Shown here piece by piece: positions 26,749 through 35,675 of a stretch of 64,000 nucleotides of DNA. This DNA comes from Chryseobacterium sp. MEBOG06 (lineage in GTDB: Bacteria > Bacteroidota > Bacteroidia > Flavobacteriales > Weeksellaceae). The notes under the pieces were generated by a model. It searched no databases. It was not told the DNA's origin and worked only from the letters and a program-made list of their open reading frames with translations. The position numbers and the translations under genes were made by a program. How positions within the stretch are numbered: position 1 is the first letter of the stretch; each line of letters begins with the position of its first letter. The stretch spans positions 3,038,001 through 3,102,000 of the forward strand of contig NZ_CP084580.1 of NCBI RefSeq assembly GCF_021869765.1, given 5' to 3'.

Positions 26749-28107
26749 TTACACCGTCATTCCGATGTCTATTCCTTTAATTTTCCGGTAAAGATCTGTA
26801 GCATAATTATCTGTCATTCCTGAAACGAAATCAATAATTCCCAAAACCTTCTGATAGTCTGTTCCGCTCTCATAGAAGAACTGCCTCGGAAGTAGTTTTA
26901 AGGCTTTTTTATCATAAGATTTTCTTTCATCCTCCGGTTTCAAAATGGAAGGGATAAAATGATCCAGTAATTCGTACATTACGTTATAGCCCGCATTTTC
27001 AATTTCCACCACTGCTTTGTGGTTGTAAATTTTTTCAATAGAAAAAGATTCTATATCCTGCAGTGCATTATTTTCCGATTTATAAATATCAAGCAGTCCT
27101 TTATCCAGATTTCCTTCCAGAATTGTTTGAAAATTCTGCTTATAAGCTTCAAGTGATTTGTTGATTAATGCATTTATAGCTTTTGCTCTCAGATAGGATA
27201 TCTTTTCATTTTCATTGGAGATGGAAGCCAGTTTATTTTTTACTTTATCAATATCGCTGCTTTCAGATTTTACCAGTTCAAAGAAAAGGTTTTCACAATC
27301 TGAAGTAGATACAATCCCCAATCGGTGAGCATCTTCCATATCAATAATATTGTAGCAGATATCATCCGCAGCTTCTACCAGCCATACAAAAGGATGCCTT
27401 TTGAAAATATGAGGTTCCTCGCTCTCTGAGATCAGATGTGTTCCCTTCGCAATTTCAAGGAAAATATCTTTTTCATTCTGGAAAAACCCGAATTTCTTTC
27501 TGTGAATGATCCCTTTCTTCTTGGCAACGGCTTCACAAGGGTATTTCGCTATACTTGCCAGTGTAGAAAAAGTGAGTTGAATACCTCCGGCATCTTTTCC
27601 CTGCTGCTGCTGGGCCAATACTCTGATGGCATTAGCATTCCCTTCAAAGTTAACCAGATCAGCCCATTCTTTTTCATTGAATTTGGATTTCAGGTCATTC
27701 TCATTTCTTTCAAAATAACTTGCAATAGCATCTTCCCCGGAATGTCCGAAGGCAGGGTTTCCTACATCATGACATAAACAGGCTGCTGCAATTACATTTC
27801 CTAAATTATATAGATAAAAGTTCTTTGAATCTTCCGTAAGTTCATTTTTAAAATCTTCAGCAATATATTCACCAATAATACTTCCTAAACTTCTTCCTAC
27901 AGAGGACACTTCCAGAGAATGCGTCAGCCTGTTGTGCACAAATACACTTCCTGGAAGAGGAAAAACCTGAGTCTTATTCTGCAGTCTTCTAAATGCGGAA
28001 GAGAAAATAATCCTGTCAAAATCTCTTTGAAAATCAGTTCTTGAAGCTTTGGTATGCGGATTGTTCCCTGTACGTTGATTGGTGAAAATCTGGTTTAAAT
28101 TCATCAT
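26749..28107 (-). CDS. dgt: dGTPase (deoxyguanosine triphosphate triphosphohydrolase)
   Basis: 452 residues. The HD-domain landmarks are clear: an early RTDFQRDFDRIIFSSAFRRL stretch, TQVFPLPGSVFVHNRLTHSLEVSSVGRSLG, and the metal-binding CLCHDVGNPAFGHSGEDAI. These match bacterial dGTPases, which cleave dGTP into deoxyguanosine and triphosphate. It is read on its own, 7 bases behind the convergent nitronate monooxygenase. Two adjacent ATGs at 28107 and 28104 are both possible starts. Confidence 0.92.
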   Translation of the reverse strand: MMNLNQIFTNQRTGNNPHTKASRTDFQRDFDRIIFSSAFRRLQNKTQVFPLPGSVFVHNRLTHSLEVSSVGRSLGSIIGEYIAEDFKNELTEDSKNFYLYNLGNVIAAACLCHDVGNPAFGHSGEDAIASYFERNENDLKSKFNEKEWADLVNFEGNANAIRVLAQQQQGKDAGGIQLTFSTLASIAKYPCEAVAKKKGIIHRKKFGFFQNEKDIFLEIAKGTHLISESEEPHIFKRHPFVWLVEAADDICYNIIDMEDAHRLGIVSTSDCENLFFELVKSESSDIDKVKNKLASISNENEKISYLRAKAINALINKSLEAYKQNFQTILEGNLDKGLLDIYKSENNALQDIESFSIEKIYNHKAVVEIENAGYNVMYELLDHFIPSILKPEDERKSYDKKALKLLPRQFFYESGTDYQKVLGIIDFVSGMTDNYATDLYRKIKGIDIGMTV

Positions 28108-28174
28108 TTTTCAAAATTACTCCAAATTTTAGTTTTACGGAATAGTATTTGAACTTTTATTCAAAAGCAAAACT

Positions 28175-28909
28175 ATGCCTGAAGGTCCCTCCATTATATT
28201 AATGAAAGAAAACCTGCAGCCTTTTGTCGGAAAAAAAGTGACAGAAGCATCAGGTAATGCAAAATTCGATAAAGAACTTCTTATCGGCCAGAAGCTTCAT
28301 GAGATCCGTACTTTCGGAAAACAGACCTATCTTGTTTTTGATAAACAGGCCGTCCGCATTCACCTGTTGATGTTCGGGTCATATAGTATTAATGAACAGA
28401 CGAAACCTGATCAAAGCCTTCGTCTGTCACTTAATTTTAAAACTGAAAGCATATATTTCTATACCTGTTCCGTCAAATCTGTAGATCTTGATTATTTATC
28501 TGGCATCGATTGGGAAGCTGATGTGATGAGTGACCTATGGAATCCCGAAAAAGCAAAGAAAAAACTCAAGGCCAAACCAGAAATGATGGTATGTGATGCC
28601 TTGATGAATCAGGATATTTTTTCGGGTGTAGGAAATATTATTAAGAACGAAGTTCTGTTCAGAATTGGTGTTCAGCCTGAAAGTCTTATCGGAAATCTGC
28701 CGGCAAAAAAACTGAAGGAGCTTATTGCCGAAGCCAGAAATTACAGTTTTGATTTTCTGAAATGGAAACGGGAATTTGTTTTAAAGAAACACTGGCTGGT
28801 TCATTCAAAAAAAGCTTGTCCGATATGCGGGCAAAAACTCGTAAAAAAACAAACAGGTATAGGAAAACGAAGAAGCTTTTACTGCGAAACAGATCAGAAG
28901 CTTTATTAA
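28175..28909 (+). CDS. Fpg/Nei-type DNA glycosylase
   Basis: 244 residues. The N-terminus is MPEGPS with Pro2 and Glu3, the catalytic pair of this family, followed by the beta sandwich, the helix-two-turn-helix (DALMNQDIFSGVGNIIKNEV) and a zinc finger. The finger has CPICGQK, then RRSFYCETDQ: three cysteines are visible and the fourth position is Asp. The protein should remove oxidised bases from DNA. A separate, divergent reading is unlikely. The shift of the fourth ligand is described separately. Confidence 0.88.
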   Translation: MPEGPSIILMKENLQPFVGKKVTEASGNAKFDKELLIGQKLHEIRTFGKQTYLVFDKQAVRIHLLMFGSYSINEQTKPDQSLRLSLNFKTESIYFYTCSVKSVDLDYLSGIDWEADVMSDLWNPEKAKKKLKAKPEMMVCDALMNQDIFSGVGNIIKNEVLFRIGVQPESLIGNLPAKKLKELIAEARNYSFDFLKWKREFVLKKHWLVHSKKACPICGQKLVKKQTGIGKRRSFYCETDQKLY

Positions 28910-29085
28910 TGCATTCCAACAACTCTTCCCATCAAAAGTCTATTCACAAAATCTATTTTGACCAGTGTTTTTTCCATTCATGAAAAAGCCTGAAAACATG
29001 CTATATTTGAGGTATTCAATCCATTTTCATTCATCGGTAAACGATGAACAATAATAACCGCTAATAAAACTCAAATTATTATACA

Positions 29086-29712
29086 ATGACAGACAATACA
29101 TGGCTCAACAGGTGGAACGACAGATACAGCAGTGAGGAATTTGCCTATGGTACAGAGCCCAATAATTATTTAAAAGAACAGTTAGAAAAACTAAAACCCT
29201 CCTCTATCCTTTTTCCCGCGGAAGGTGAAGGAAGAAATGCCGTTTTTGCAGCCACCAAAGGATGGAATGTTTCAGCTTTCGATATCAGCAGCGAAGGAAA
29301 GGCTAAAGCTTTACTGCTTGCCGAAAATCAAAATGTCATTATCGATTATCAGGTTGGAGAACTTCAGAACCTGAATTTCCAAAAGGAGCATTTTGATGCT
29401 ATTGCTCTTATTTATGCCCACTTCCCTGCGGATATTAAATCTTCTATTCATATAATGCTGAATCAGTATCTGCGTAAGGGAGGCTTCATTATCTTTGAAG
29501 CATTCAGCAAGAATCACCTTGAATATGTGACGAAAAATGAAAAAGTAGGCGGACCAAAAGATATCGGATCCTTATTTTCAATTGACGAAATCAAAACTGA
29601 TTTTCCCGATTACAAGATCTTAGAACTTGAAGAAAAGGAAATTGAACTTAACGAAGGGTTATTTCATAACGGAACCGGTTCAGTGATCCGTTTCACAGGT
29701 CAGAAACATTAG
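29086..29712 (+). CDS. Class I SAM methyltransferase
   Basis: 208 residues. The opening [20 protein letters not shown] is followed by a SAM-binding fold ([20 protein letters not shown], then [16 protein letters not shown] and [15 protein letters not shown]). This resembles TehB/thiopurine methyltransferase-like enzymes. The substrate is unknown. The stop codon lies two bases before the 3' end of the convergent response regulator. Confidence 0.82.
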   Translation: MTDNTWLNRWNDRYSSEEFAYGTEPNNYLKEQLEKLKPSSILFPAEGEGRNAVFAATKGWNVSAFDISSEGKAKALLLAENQNVIIDYQVGELQNLNFQKEHFDAIALIYAHFPADIKSSIHIMLNQYLRKGGFIIFEAFSKNHLEYVTKNEKVGGPKDIGSLFSIDEIKTDFPDYKILELEEKEIELNEGLFHNGTGSVIRFTGQKH

Positions 29713-29714
29713 TC

Positions 29715-30440
29715 TTATCCGTCAGAATTCAAAAATCCACCGGCATATTTTGTGAAGAAATCGGACCTGTAAACTTCTCCGATAGGAATCTCAGATTCAT
29801 CAATATATATATTATGATTGTCAAATGAATCTATAAAGTCAATATTGACTACATAAGATTTGCTTACGCGCAGAAAGGTTTCCCATACAATTTTCTGGTG
29901 GATCGTTTTGAGATTCATTGCAGTGATAAGCTTCTGATGTCTGGTATGAATTACTACATAATCCTTTAATCCTTCAATAAATTTAATATCTGAAAAGTTG
30001 ATTTTATAAAACCTTCTGTCGGCTTTAATGAATAAAAAATCTGCTGCATTGGATTCAACAGTATTTTTCACCGTATCTTTAGATAGAAGTTCGGTGTAGA
30101 GAGCAGCTTTTTCTACAGCCTTTTCCAGTCTTCGGGGATCAATGGGTTTCAGGAGATAATCTACCGCTTCCAGCTCATAGCTTTTTAAAGCATATTGGGA
30201 ATAGGCTGTGGTGAAAATAATCAGTGATTTTTTTGGCAGCATTTCAGCAAACTCCAGCCCTGTGACCATTGGCATTTCAATATCAAGAAAGATAAGGTCT
30301 ACATCATTCGTTTTAAGAAAGTCCAGTGCTGAAGGTGCATTGGAAAATTCTCCAAGAACCTCGGTGTTAGAGGTTTCAATGATCAACGATCGCATTTCTG
30401 CTCTTGCCAACGGCTCATCATCTACGATTATACAATTCAT
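29715..30440 (-). CDS. LytTR-family response regulator
   Basis: 241 residues: a receiver domain with acidic pocket D7-D8 and phosphoacceptor D53 in LIFLDIEMPM, K at the usual place in LKPIDPRRLE, and a LytTR DNA-binding domain in the C-terminal half (SDIKFIEGLKDYVVIHTRHQ, FLRVSKSYVVNIDFIDSF). It overlaps the sensor kinase gene by 4 bases, so the two are translated together. The output is probably one or a few nearby genes, since regulators of this type often control the adjacent ones. Confidence 0.92.
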   Translation of the reverse strand: MNCIIVDDEPLARAEMRSLIIETSNTEVLGEFSNAPSALDFLKTNDVDLIFLDIEMPMVTGLEFAEMLPKKSLIIFTTAYSQYALKSYELEAVDYLLKPIDPRRLEKAVEKAALYTELLSKDTVKNTVESNAADFLFIKADRRFYKINFSDIKFIEGLKDYVVIHTRHQKLITAMNLKTIHQKIVWETFLRVSKSYVVNIDFIDSFDNHNIYIDESEIPIGEVYRSDFFTKYAGGFLNSDG

Positions 30441-31513
30441 ACTGGAATTTTTAAGTTAACGGTATATTCTTTTTCCCCGGAAATAATATCCAGTTCAAAA
30501 GCTTTTCCATAAAGGAGTTCAAGCCTTCTTTTAATATTGGCAAGTCCTAATCCTCCATAGCTGGTATTAGATGTAGTAAAATTTGAGTTTCTGGAATTCG
30601 TACAGGTAAAGCACAGCATTTTATTTTCCATATCAATATTGATCTTCACATAAGACTCTGTACTGCTGATGTCTACACTATGTTTGACTGCATTTTCTAC
30701 AAAGGTGGTAAATAAATTGGGAGAGATAAAAGTACTTTTTATAGTTCTGCTGTCTATATCTACATTGATATCGAATGAAAAATTATCGCGCCGTATCTTT
30801 TCAAGATTGAGAAAATTGGAAAGAAAATCGATTTCTGAAAGCAGCAGGGTTTTCTCTTCCCCATTCTCATACAGCTGGTATCTCAGAAATTCTGAAAGCT
30901 TTACAATGACTACCGATGCTTTTTCGGGGTCTGTTCTGATAAGCGCTTTTACATTATTCAGCATATTAAACAGAAAATGCGGATTGATCTGATTCCTGAG
31001 CTCATTCAGTTCCATCTGCAGGGTCAGATTACTGAGTTCTGTGATTCTCCTGGTATCACTGATCCACTTTTGCAGCAGTTTTACTGTAGTAGTGGTCATA
31101 ATAATAGGAATACACATGAGTACTCCTTCATAAATACTGCCCCTGTCCCCTACTTTTTTCAAGTTTTCCACTCTGAAGTCTTCAAAAAAGAATTTAAAAC
31201 CATACCCTATCATATTAAGTCCCACAACTCCCATCAGCACAAGCAATACAAGATAAGTGATGTATTTTGTTCTAAAGAAAAATCTGGGAACCAGAACATA
31301 AATGTTGATATATACCATCCCGATCAGCACCATGTAGACAAAGCATAAAACATAATACTGATACACGCCGGAATACCAATGCCAGAACCTTGCAGTATAG
31401 ATAAGCACGAAAAAGAAAATAAGAAATATACCATGGCGCCAGAACCTGAACCGGTTTTCTACCAGAAAGTCTATAACCATTGTATCCTTAAATTTTGGTG
31501 TTCCGTATTTCAT
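30437..31513 (-). CDS. LytS-like sensor histidine kinase
   Basis: 358 residues from the ATG at 31513; the frame continues upstream to a TTG at 31585, but that reading adds a hydrophobic run without a Met. Four hydrophobic segments occupy about residues 25-145. The kinase core has Q-I-N-P-H179-F-L-F-N, then the ATP-binding end with FVENAVKHSVD and GLGLANIKRRLELLYG. This is the His_kinase (PF06580) layout that pairs with LytTR regulators. The signal is unknown. Confidence 0.9.
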   Translation of the reverse strand: MKYGTPKFKDTMVIDFLVENRFRFWRHGIFLIFFFVLIYTARFWHWYSGVYQYYVLCFVYMVLIGMVYINIYVLVPRFFFRTKYITYLVLLVLMGVVGLNMIGYGFKFFFEDFRVENLKKVGDRGSIYEGVLMCIPIIMTTTTVKLLQKWISDTRRITELSNLTLQMELNELRNQINPHFLFNMLNNVKALIRTDPEKASVVIVKLSEFLRYQLYENGEEKTLLLSEIDFLSNFLNLEKIRRDNFSFDINVDIDSRTIKSTFISPNLFTTFVENAVKHSVDISSTESYVKINIDMENKMLCFTCTNSRNSNFTTSNTSYGGLGLANIKRRLELLYGKAFELDIISGEKEYTVNLKIPV

Positions 31514-31706
31514 AGTATGCTCCCAGAGTTTTAATACAAAGCAAAAATAGAGAATAACGCAAAGAATATCTATACTATTATACAAACCCTGATTTTTTTT
31601 ATACGAATTCTAATACATCCGGATTTCGTATAAATTACAAGCCGTTTGGTATAAAAACAAATTTGCACAGTCTTTTTCTGCATTTCTTTGTCCTGTTCAA
31701 TTTTTT

Positions 31707-32141
31707 ATGCACATGGAATTAGCCGTTTTTCAGGAACTTACAGAAGAAATAACCATAGAATGTTTTTATATGACAGAATCCCAGCAGGAAGAGAAAGTAA
31801 TACAGCTTATTGATCTCCATCATTTTGTGGAATGTTATCAGCAGGAAATTCGGATTTTAAATTACATTAACCATCCTGTTAATATCATAGAAGAAAATGG
31901 GATTAAGAAAGGGATCCTGTTTTATGACCTCAAGTATTCTTCCCCATTTGACTGGAATGTCTTTGAGGAGTTTAAAAGGCGGAACAGACTTAAAGAGATC
32001 TGGTTTGTCTTTGTGGAAGAAGATTCTGTGCCCAATACGATCCGCTATACCGATTTTATGGCAGAGAACAGCATTGAAATATTTTATGACAGAATATTCC
32101 TGTTCAATTTTTTTCAGTCTTCCATCTTATCCTTAAAATAA
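31707..32141 (+). CDS. Unknown protein ahead of outer membrane gene
   Basis: 144 residues, not recognised. No signal peptide or membrane segment is clear. It is rich in Glu, Ile and aromatic residues (IEVCFY-type strands, EEFKRRNRLKEIWFVFVEED). A start at 31713 is also possible. It is read divergently from the LytS gene and sits 4 bases before the outer membrane protein gene, so the two are probably one transcript under the two-component pair. Which strand carries the operator is not visible. Confidence 0.55.
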   Translation: MHMELAVFQELTEEITIECFYMTESQQEEKVIQLIDLHHFVECYQQEIRILNYINHPVNIIEENGIKKGILFYDLKYSSPFDWNVFEEFKRRNRLKEIWFVFVEEDSVPNTIRYTDFMAENSIEIFYDRIFLFNFFQSSILSLK

Positions 32142-32145
32142 TAAT

Positions 32146-33117
32146 ATGAAAGTATTAAGAAGAGCCCTTCTTCCCTTTGCTATGCTGCCTTTGAAAAGCA
32201 TTGTGTCTGCACAGAAGAAAGACAGTATTCCCCTGAAGGTAAGAGCTTATTTTGCAGATAAATTTCCGCAGAACCGTGATATGAACGTCGATTTTACCCA
32301 AACAGGTCCCTATCAGTTTTCATCAAAACTTCAGGGAGCTGACCTTCCTGACAATAAGGTAAAAAGTTTTCAGCAGGTAAAAGCAAATGCCAATATTTAT
32401 TTTATAAAAAATAAAAACCTGCTGCTGAGTACCTCTCTGAACTATCGGTACACAGCATTCAATACCGAAGAACCCATGATCACTGATGCCAGTACTCAGG
32501 ATCACTATCATTATCATTCTGAAGCAGTAAATCTGAGCTATTTTTCAAAACTGTTTCAAAAGATTGCCATCTACACTGCCAGCATTTCTACAGATGGAAG
32601 TGAACAGCATTTTGAAAGAATCAGAGGAACAGTAACCGCCTCACTCATCCTGAAAGCTACACCAAAGACAAAGATGATGGTAGGTATTGCCGGTTTTATA
32701 GATCCCAGTAGTCAGATACCCGTTCTTCCGATCTTTACCTATGAAAATAAATTCAATAATGGCTGGGTACTTGATGTGCTTCTTCCTAAAAAGGTACTGA
32801 TCAGAAAGGACATTTTTGCCAACGGGAGAATTTCTCTGGGAACAGAGATGGATAATACTACCTTTTATATATACAGGAACAGCAGAACCTACGAATTCCG
32901 CCAGCTTGAGATTAATTCCGGAGCTATTTATGAGCATAATCTGGGCGGTAATTTTATCGGAACCTTAAAAACAGGAATCAGAGCGGTTCCTCAGGCAAGA
33001 GTTTTTGACAAAGAAGAATCTTTTAAAGACTATATTTTTAAAGCCAGTTATCAACCCTCATTTTATGTCAATGTCGGAATATCTTATAATCCTTTTGGAA
33101 AACCTGGAGCAAAATGA
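32146..33117 (+). CDS. DUF6268-like outer membrane protein
   Basis: 323 residues with a short signal (LLPFAMLPLKSIVSAQ). The rest is amphipathic beta strands (ANANIYFIKNKNLLLSTSLN, AVNLSYFSKLFQKIAIYTAS) and it ends in a long SFYVNVGISYNP strand, as in outer membrane barrels. I place it in the DUF6268 group from the overall pattern. It follows the unknown gene by 4 bases, next to the LytS/LytTR pair. The function is unknown. Confidence 0.65.
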   Translation: MKVLRRALLPFAMLPLKSIVSAQKKDSIPLKVRAYFADKFPQNRDMNVDFTQTGPYQFSSKLQGADLPDNKVKSFQQVKANANIYFIKNKNLLLSTSLNYRYTAFNTEEPMITDASTQDHYHYHSEAVNLSYFSKLFQKIAIYTASISTDGSEQHFERIRGTVTASLILKATPKTKMMVGIAGFIDPSSQIPVLPIFTYENKFNNGWVLDVLLPKKVLIRKDIFANGRISLGTEMDNTTFYIYRNSRTYEFRQLEINSGAIYEHNLGGNFIGTLKTGIRAVPQARVFDKEESFKDYIFKASYQPSFYVNVGISYNPFGKPGAK

Positions 33118-33266
33118 TTTCAGGCTTTTCGAAACCATTAAAAAGCTTTGGAAAAAACGAAACCGAAGTTTCTGAATCTATCTTGTTTAATGAAGCTGAT
33201 ACGTATTGTTAAGTGGTAGGCTACAATCCAATTCCCTTACATTTCCCAACTACTCTTTTTTAAAAA

Positions 33267-33602
33267 TCAGTGCGTTCCCATCTTTGAAAACAAATTAATA
33301 ATGATGACCCCGATCACGATCAGTGCAATGCCAATAATTGCAGGAACATCAGGCACCTGCTTAAAGGCCAGGACTCCAATGATCGTAATAAAAATAATTC
33401 CTACTCCGGACCAGATAGCATAAGTAATTCCTACCGGAATATGACGTAGTGTAAGACTCAAAAAATAAAATGCACAGGCATATCCTATAACCGTTACCAC
33501 AGACGGCCATAGTTTTGAGAATTCTTCAGATTTCTTTAGAAAAGTAGTGGCTATGATTTCAAACACAATAGCTAAAGCAAGAAAAATATAACTGCGTCCC
33601 AT
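33267..33602 (-). CDS. SMR-family multidrug efflux protein
   Basis: 111 residues, the family's length, with four hydrophobic helices. Glu15 in LALAIVFEIIATTFLKKSE is the conserved proton- and drug-coupling residue. The stretch HIPVGITYAIWSGVGIIFIT matches the EmrE-type W-S-G-V-G-I signature, rather than SugE-type. It would export lipophilic cations in exchange for protons, as a dimer. A -7 box TACTTTTG lies 16 bases before the start. Confidence 0.92.
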   Translation of the reverse strand: MGRSYIFLALAIVFEIIATTFLKKSEEFSKLWPSVVTVIGYACAFYFLSLTLRHIPVGITYAIWSGVGIIFITIIGVLAFKQVPDVPAIIGIALIVIGVIIINLFSKMGTH

Positions 33603-34252
33603 AATTTATTCTTTCTACAAAAGTAACAAAAGTGAACTTCCATTCCTAAAAACAAATCCCTGGAAATGAACAAAAAAGTGATCATAAAAAACGTCTGTAT
33701 TGCCTATCCCATTGACTTTTAATCCCGGTTTAGAGATAAATAATTCATAGAAAAAAAATGGCTTTTTTGTGAAGGCTTATGATAAATCCAAAATAAAAAC
33801 AGCCGTAATCAACTAATATAAAGAAACTTAAATACACTTCCAGTTATCACATCATTTATCTGACATACGTTCATAGCTGGTGTCAGCTTTTTCATTTTTG
33901 TGACAATATAAATATTTCCCCTTGTCATGAAATCTGACAACTGACAAAAACTTTTGTTAAAAAAATACAGCCTAAAATAAATTTTATTAACAAAGAAATC
34001 AGATTTACGCTAAAATTTTCCGTCTCAAAAAAACATTTTACAGAGGTATTATGTAACGCATTATTTATTTTTTGTTTTATCAAGTCCAATACAGAAGTCT
34101 TTAAACGGTTATCGTTTTCACATAATTTTACAGACAGAACAATAAAAGTATTAATAAATTCTCAATAATATATTAATTTATTGTAAACAAAAAATCACCA
34201 ATAAATGAACAACAACCACCGTAAAGCACTGATATACATCATAATGTTTTGC
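33603..34252. other. Long AT-rich intergenic stretch
   Basis: About 650 bp without a credible gene. It holds only the SMR upstream box and AT-rich sequence. Confidence 0.5.
33618..33625 (-). promoter_or_regulatory. -7 promoter box for SMR gene
   Basis: Read on the minus strand, TACTTTTG matches TAnnTTTG and lies 16 bases before the ATG. No matching -33 element was found. Confidence 0.45.
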
Positions 34253-34283
34253 TTTGGCACGTGATTTGAAAGTAGTAATATTG
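34253..34283 (+). promoter_or_regulatory. Promoter of the mini transcription unit
   Basis: TTTG (34253-34256), a 19-base spacer and TAATATTG (34276-34283). This fits the Bacteroidota consensus TTTG-N19-TAnnTTTG with one mismatch, the best-placed promoter I found in the window. It precedes a 26-codon gene by 49 bases. Confidence 0.65.
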
Positions 34284-34332
34284 CAATTGAAAGATTGATA
34301 AAAAAAAGTCAAATAATTAAAAATAATACAAA

Positions 34333-34413
34333 ATGGTAACTTATATCGGTATCGCAACATGTTTAGTAGTGTTCACATCATATTTCATGACAGCAAGAAG
34401 AGAAAGAAACTAA
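34333..34413 (+). CDS. 26-residue membrane peptide
   Basis: Opens with ATG and runs to TAA at 34411-34413. The peptide begins MVTYIGIATCLVVFTSYFM, one hydrophobic helix, and ends in the basic TARRERN, the positive-inside profile of a single-pass inner membrane peptide. It has a promoter upstream at the right distance and a structured RNA and terminator behind. It is too short for family assignment. It could be a real small membrane protein or a leader peptide; I favour a real one. Confidence 0.5.
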   Translation: MVTYIGIATCLVVFTSYFMTARRERN

Positions 34414-34460
34414 TTCTAAAATAAATAAGCCTATAGAATATCTATACTAATTATATTGTT

Positions 34461-34527
34461 TTATGTTTTTAGGCTGAGAAATCAGTTGCTCTTTTACTCA
34501 ATGGGGTAAAAGGGCCCAAAAACATAA
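34461..34527 (+). ncRNA. Three-way-junction RNA structure
   Basis: Outer stem: TTATGTTTTT (34461-34470) with AAAAACATAA (34518-34527), plus two G-C pairs beyond a bulged A. Inside are hairpin 1, CTGA-GAAA-TCAG (34474-34485, GNRA tetraloop), and hairpin 2, eleven pairs between 34489-34499 and 34504-34514 around a 4-base loop. Two hairpins within a closed stem make a three-way junction. It stands between the 26-codon gene and the terminator. It could be a standalone RNA, the 3' part of the peptide mRNA, or a protein-binding site. It is not a riboswitch in the usual position, as no gene follows before the terminator. Confidence 0.6.
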
Positions 34528-34569
34528 GCAGAAAGATCTTAGTTTCATAACAAATTTTAATATCCAATG

Positions 34570-34603
34570 AGTAAAGCCGGGCAATAGTCCGGCTTTACTT
34601 TTT
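34570..34603 (+). terminator. Terminator of mini transcription unit
   Basis: AGTAAAGCCGG (34570-34580) pairs perfectly with CCGGCTTTACT (34589-34599) around an 8-base loop, followed by TTTT. It ends the unit started at 34253. Confidence 0.85.
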
Positions 34604-34775
34604 CAACCAGCCCCAAAACCTTCCGAATCAGTCTAAAAAGCCACAGACTCTGCAAAAATTTAAACAGAAAAAATAAAATATACTCCACTTCCCTACATTA
34701 TATTCCCTATAATATAAATTGTAAAAAAAACTTCTTTAATCACCCCAACCTATCCCCCATTTTCCCCATATTCCG

Positions 34776-34852
34776 TCGTCATTCTCAACTCTCCATTTTC
34801 AATTATCGACTCTTCATTACCCATTTTCAACTTTCAACTTTCAATTTTCAAC
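34776..34852. repeat. Heptanucleotide repeat array
   Basis: Eleven consecutive 7-bp units, loosely T-T/A-T-C-A-A-C/T. The last four (34825-34852) are TTTCAAC, TTTCAAC, TTTCAAT, TTTCAAC. The earlier units keep the 7-bp spacing with more substitutions. It lies upstream of the AAA ATPase gene and ends about 100 bases before the ATG. I recall similar 7-bp periodic TCAA arrays between genes in flavobacteria, but the function is unknown. Confidence 0.7.
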
Positions 34853-34920
34853 TCCCAAAACCCTCCCTGGACCACCCCTTTATTCTCATTCAGGATGTTA
34901 TACTTCATTCAATAAAACTT

Positions 34921-34928
34921 TATCTTTG
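34921..34928 (+). promoter_or_regulatory. -7 promoter box for AAA ATPase gene
   Basis: TATCTTTG matches TAnnTTTG exactly, 28 bases before the ATG. The -33 region is a poor match. Confidence 0.5.
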
Positions 34929-34955
34929 TAAGATTAGAATTATTGATCAGTCATT

Positions 34956-35675
34956 ATGAGCCTGTATAACCTTATTATTCAAGACAAAGAACAAGTAAAC
35001 CTCAGCGAAGTATTTCTTGATAAGACCAATAGAGATCATCTTACGCAGCTTATCAAAGAACATACGTACCTTAAAGAACTGCAGGAGTACGGTCTTCCGG
35101 TAAACAATAAGATTCTCCTTCAGGGAAGTTCAGGCTGCGGGAAAACAATGACTGCTAAAGCTTTAGCTAACGCTTTAGGAAAAAACATTATCATTTTGAA
35201 TCTGAGTAATATTGTTTCATCACGTATTGGAGAGACTTCGCAGAATATTAAAATGATATTTGATAAAGCGGGCAGAGAAAGAGCTGTGCTTTTCCTGGAC
35301 GAGCTGGATCAGATCGGAAAGGCCAGAGGCAGTGATGATAAAGATGTAGGCGAAATGAGAAGACTGGTAAACACCTTACTTCAACTTATTGACTATTATC
35401 CTGAGAATGCCCTTTTGCTTTGTGCCACCAATCATCCTGAAATTATTGATACTGCACTTCTGAGGCGTTTTCAGCTAAAGATCAATTACGAAATGCCTTC
35501 TGCAGAATTTCTGGATACTTACTATGATCAGCTGCTGAATCAGTTCCCCGAAGAGATGAGAACTATTGAACGCAGATACTCCATTTCTTTCGCAGAAGCC
35601 AAAGATCATGCTCTTACAGCTGTTAAAGCAGCTTTAATCAGGAAACTTGAAGCCAGAGAAACCATACAGTCATGA
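34956..35675 (+). CDS. AAA-family ATPase
   Basis: 239 residues. Walker A GSSGCGKT (57-64), Walker B VLFLDELD (111-118), a sensor 1 Asn in LLLCATNHPEI and an arginine-finger-like LLRRFQLK are all intact, so it should hydrolyse ATP. It lacks an N-terminal substrate domain, and the length fits a minimal AAA core that needs a partner. It is followed with a 4-base overlap by yggS, so they are translated together. It resembles ATPases often annotated as ATP-dependent Zn protease-like domains, but without the protease. Confidence 0.85.
   Translation: MSLYNLIIQDKEQVNLSEVFLDKTNRDHLTQLIKEHTYLKELQEYGLPVNNKILLQGSSGCGKTMTAKALANALGKNIIILNLSNIVSSRIGETSQNIKMIFDKAGRERAVLFLDELDQIGKARGSDDKDVGEMRRLVNTLLQLIDYYPENALLLCATNHPEIIDTALLRRFQLKINYEMPSAEFLDTYYDQLLNQFPEEMRTIERRYSISFAEAKDHALTAVKAALIRKLEARETIQS

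Noticed and set aside
31514..31585. TTG start for the LytS-like gene
   Set aside because: The ATG at 31513 gives a normal-size kinase and the extra residues are not conserved in style.
34461..34527. Riboswitch reading of the three-way junction
   Set aside because: It is followed by a terminator and not by a gene, and no known ligand-binding core was recognised.
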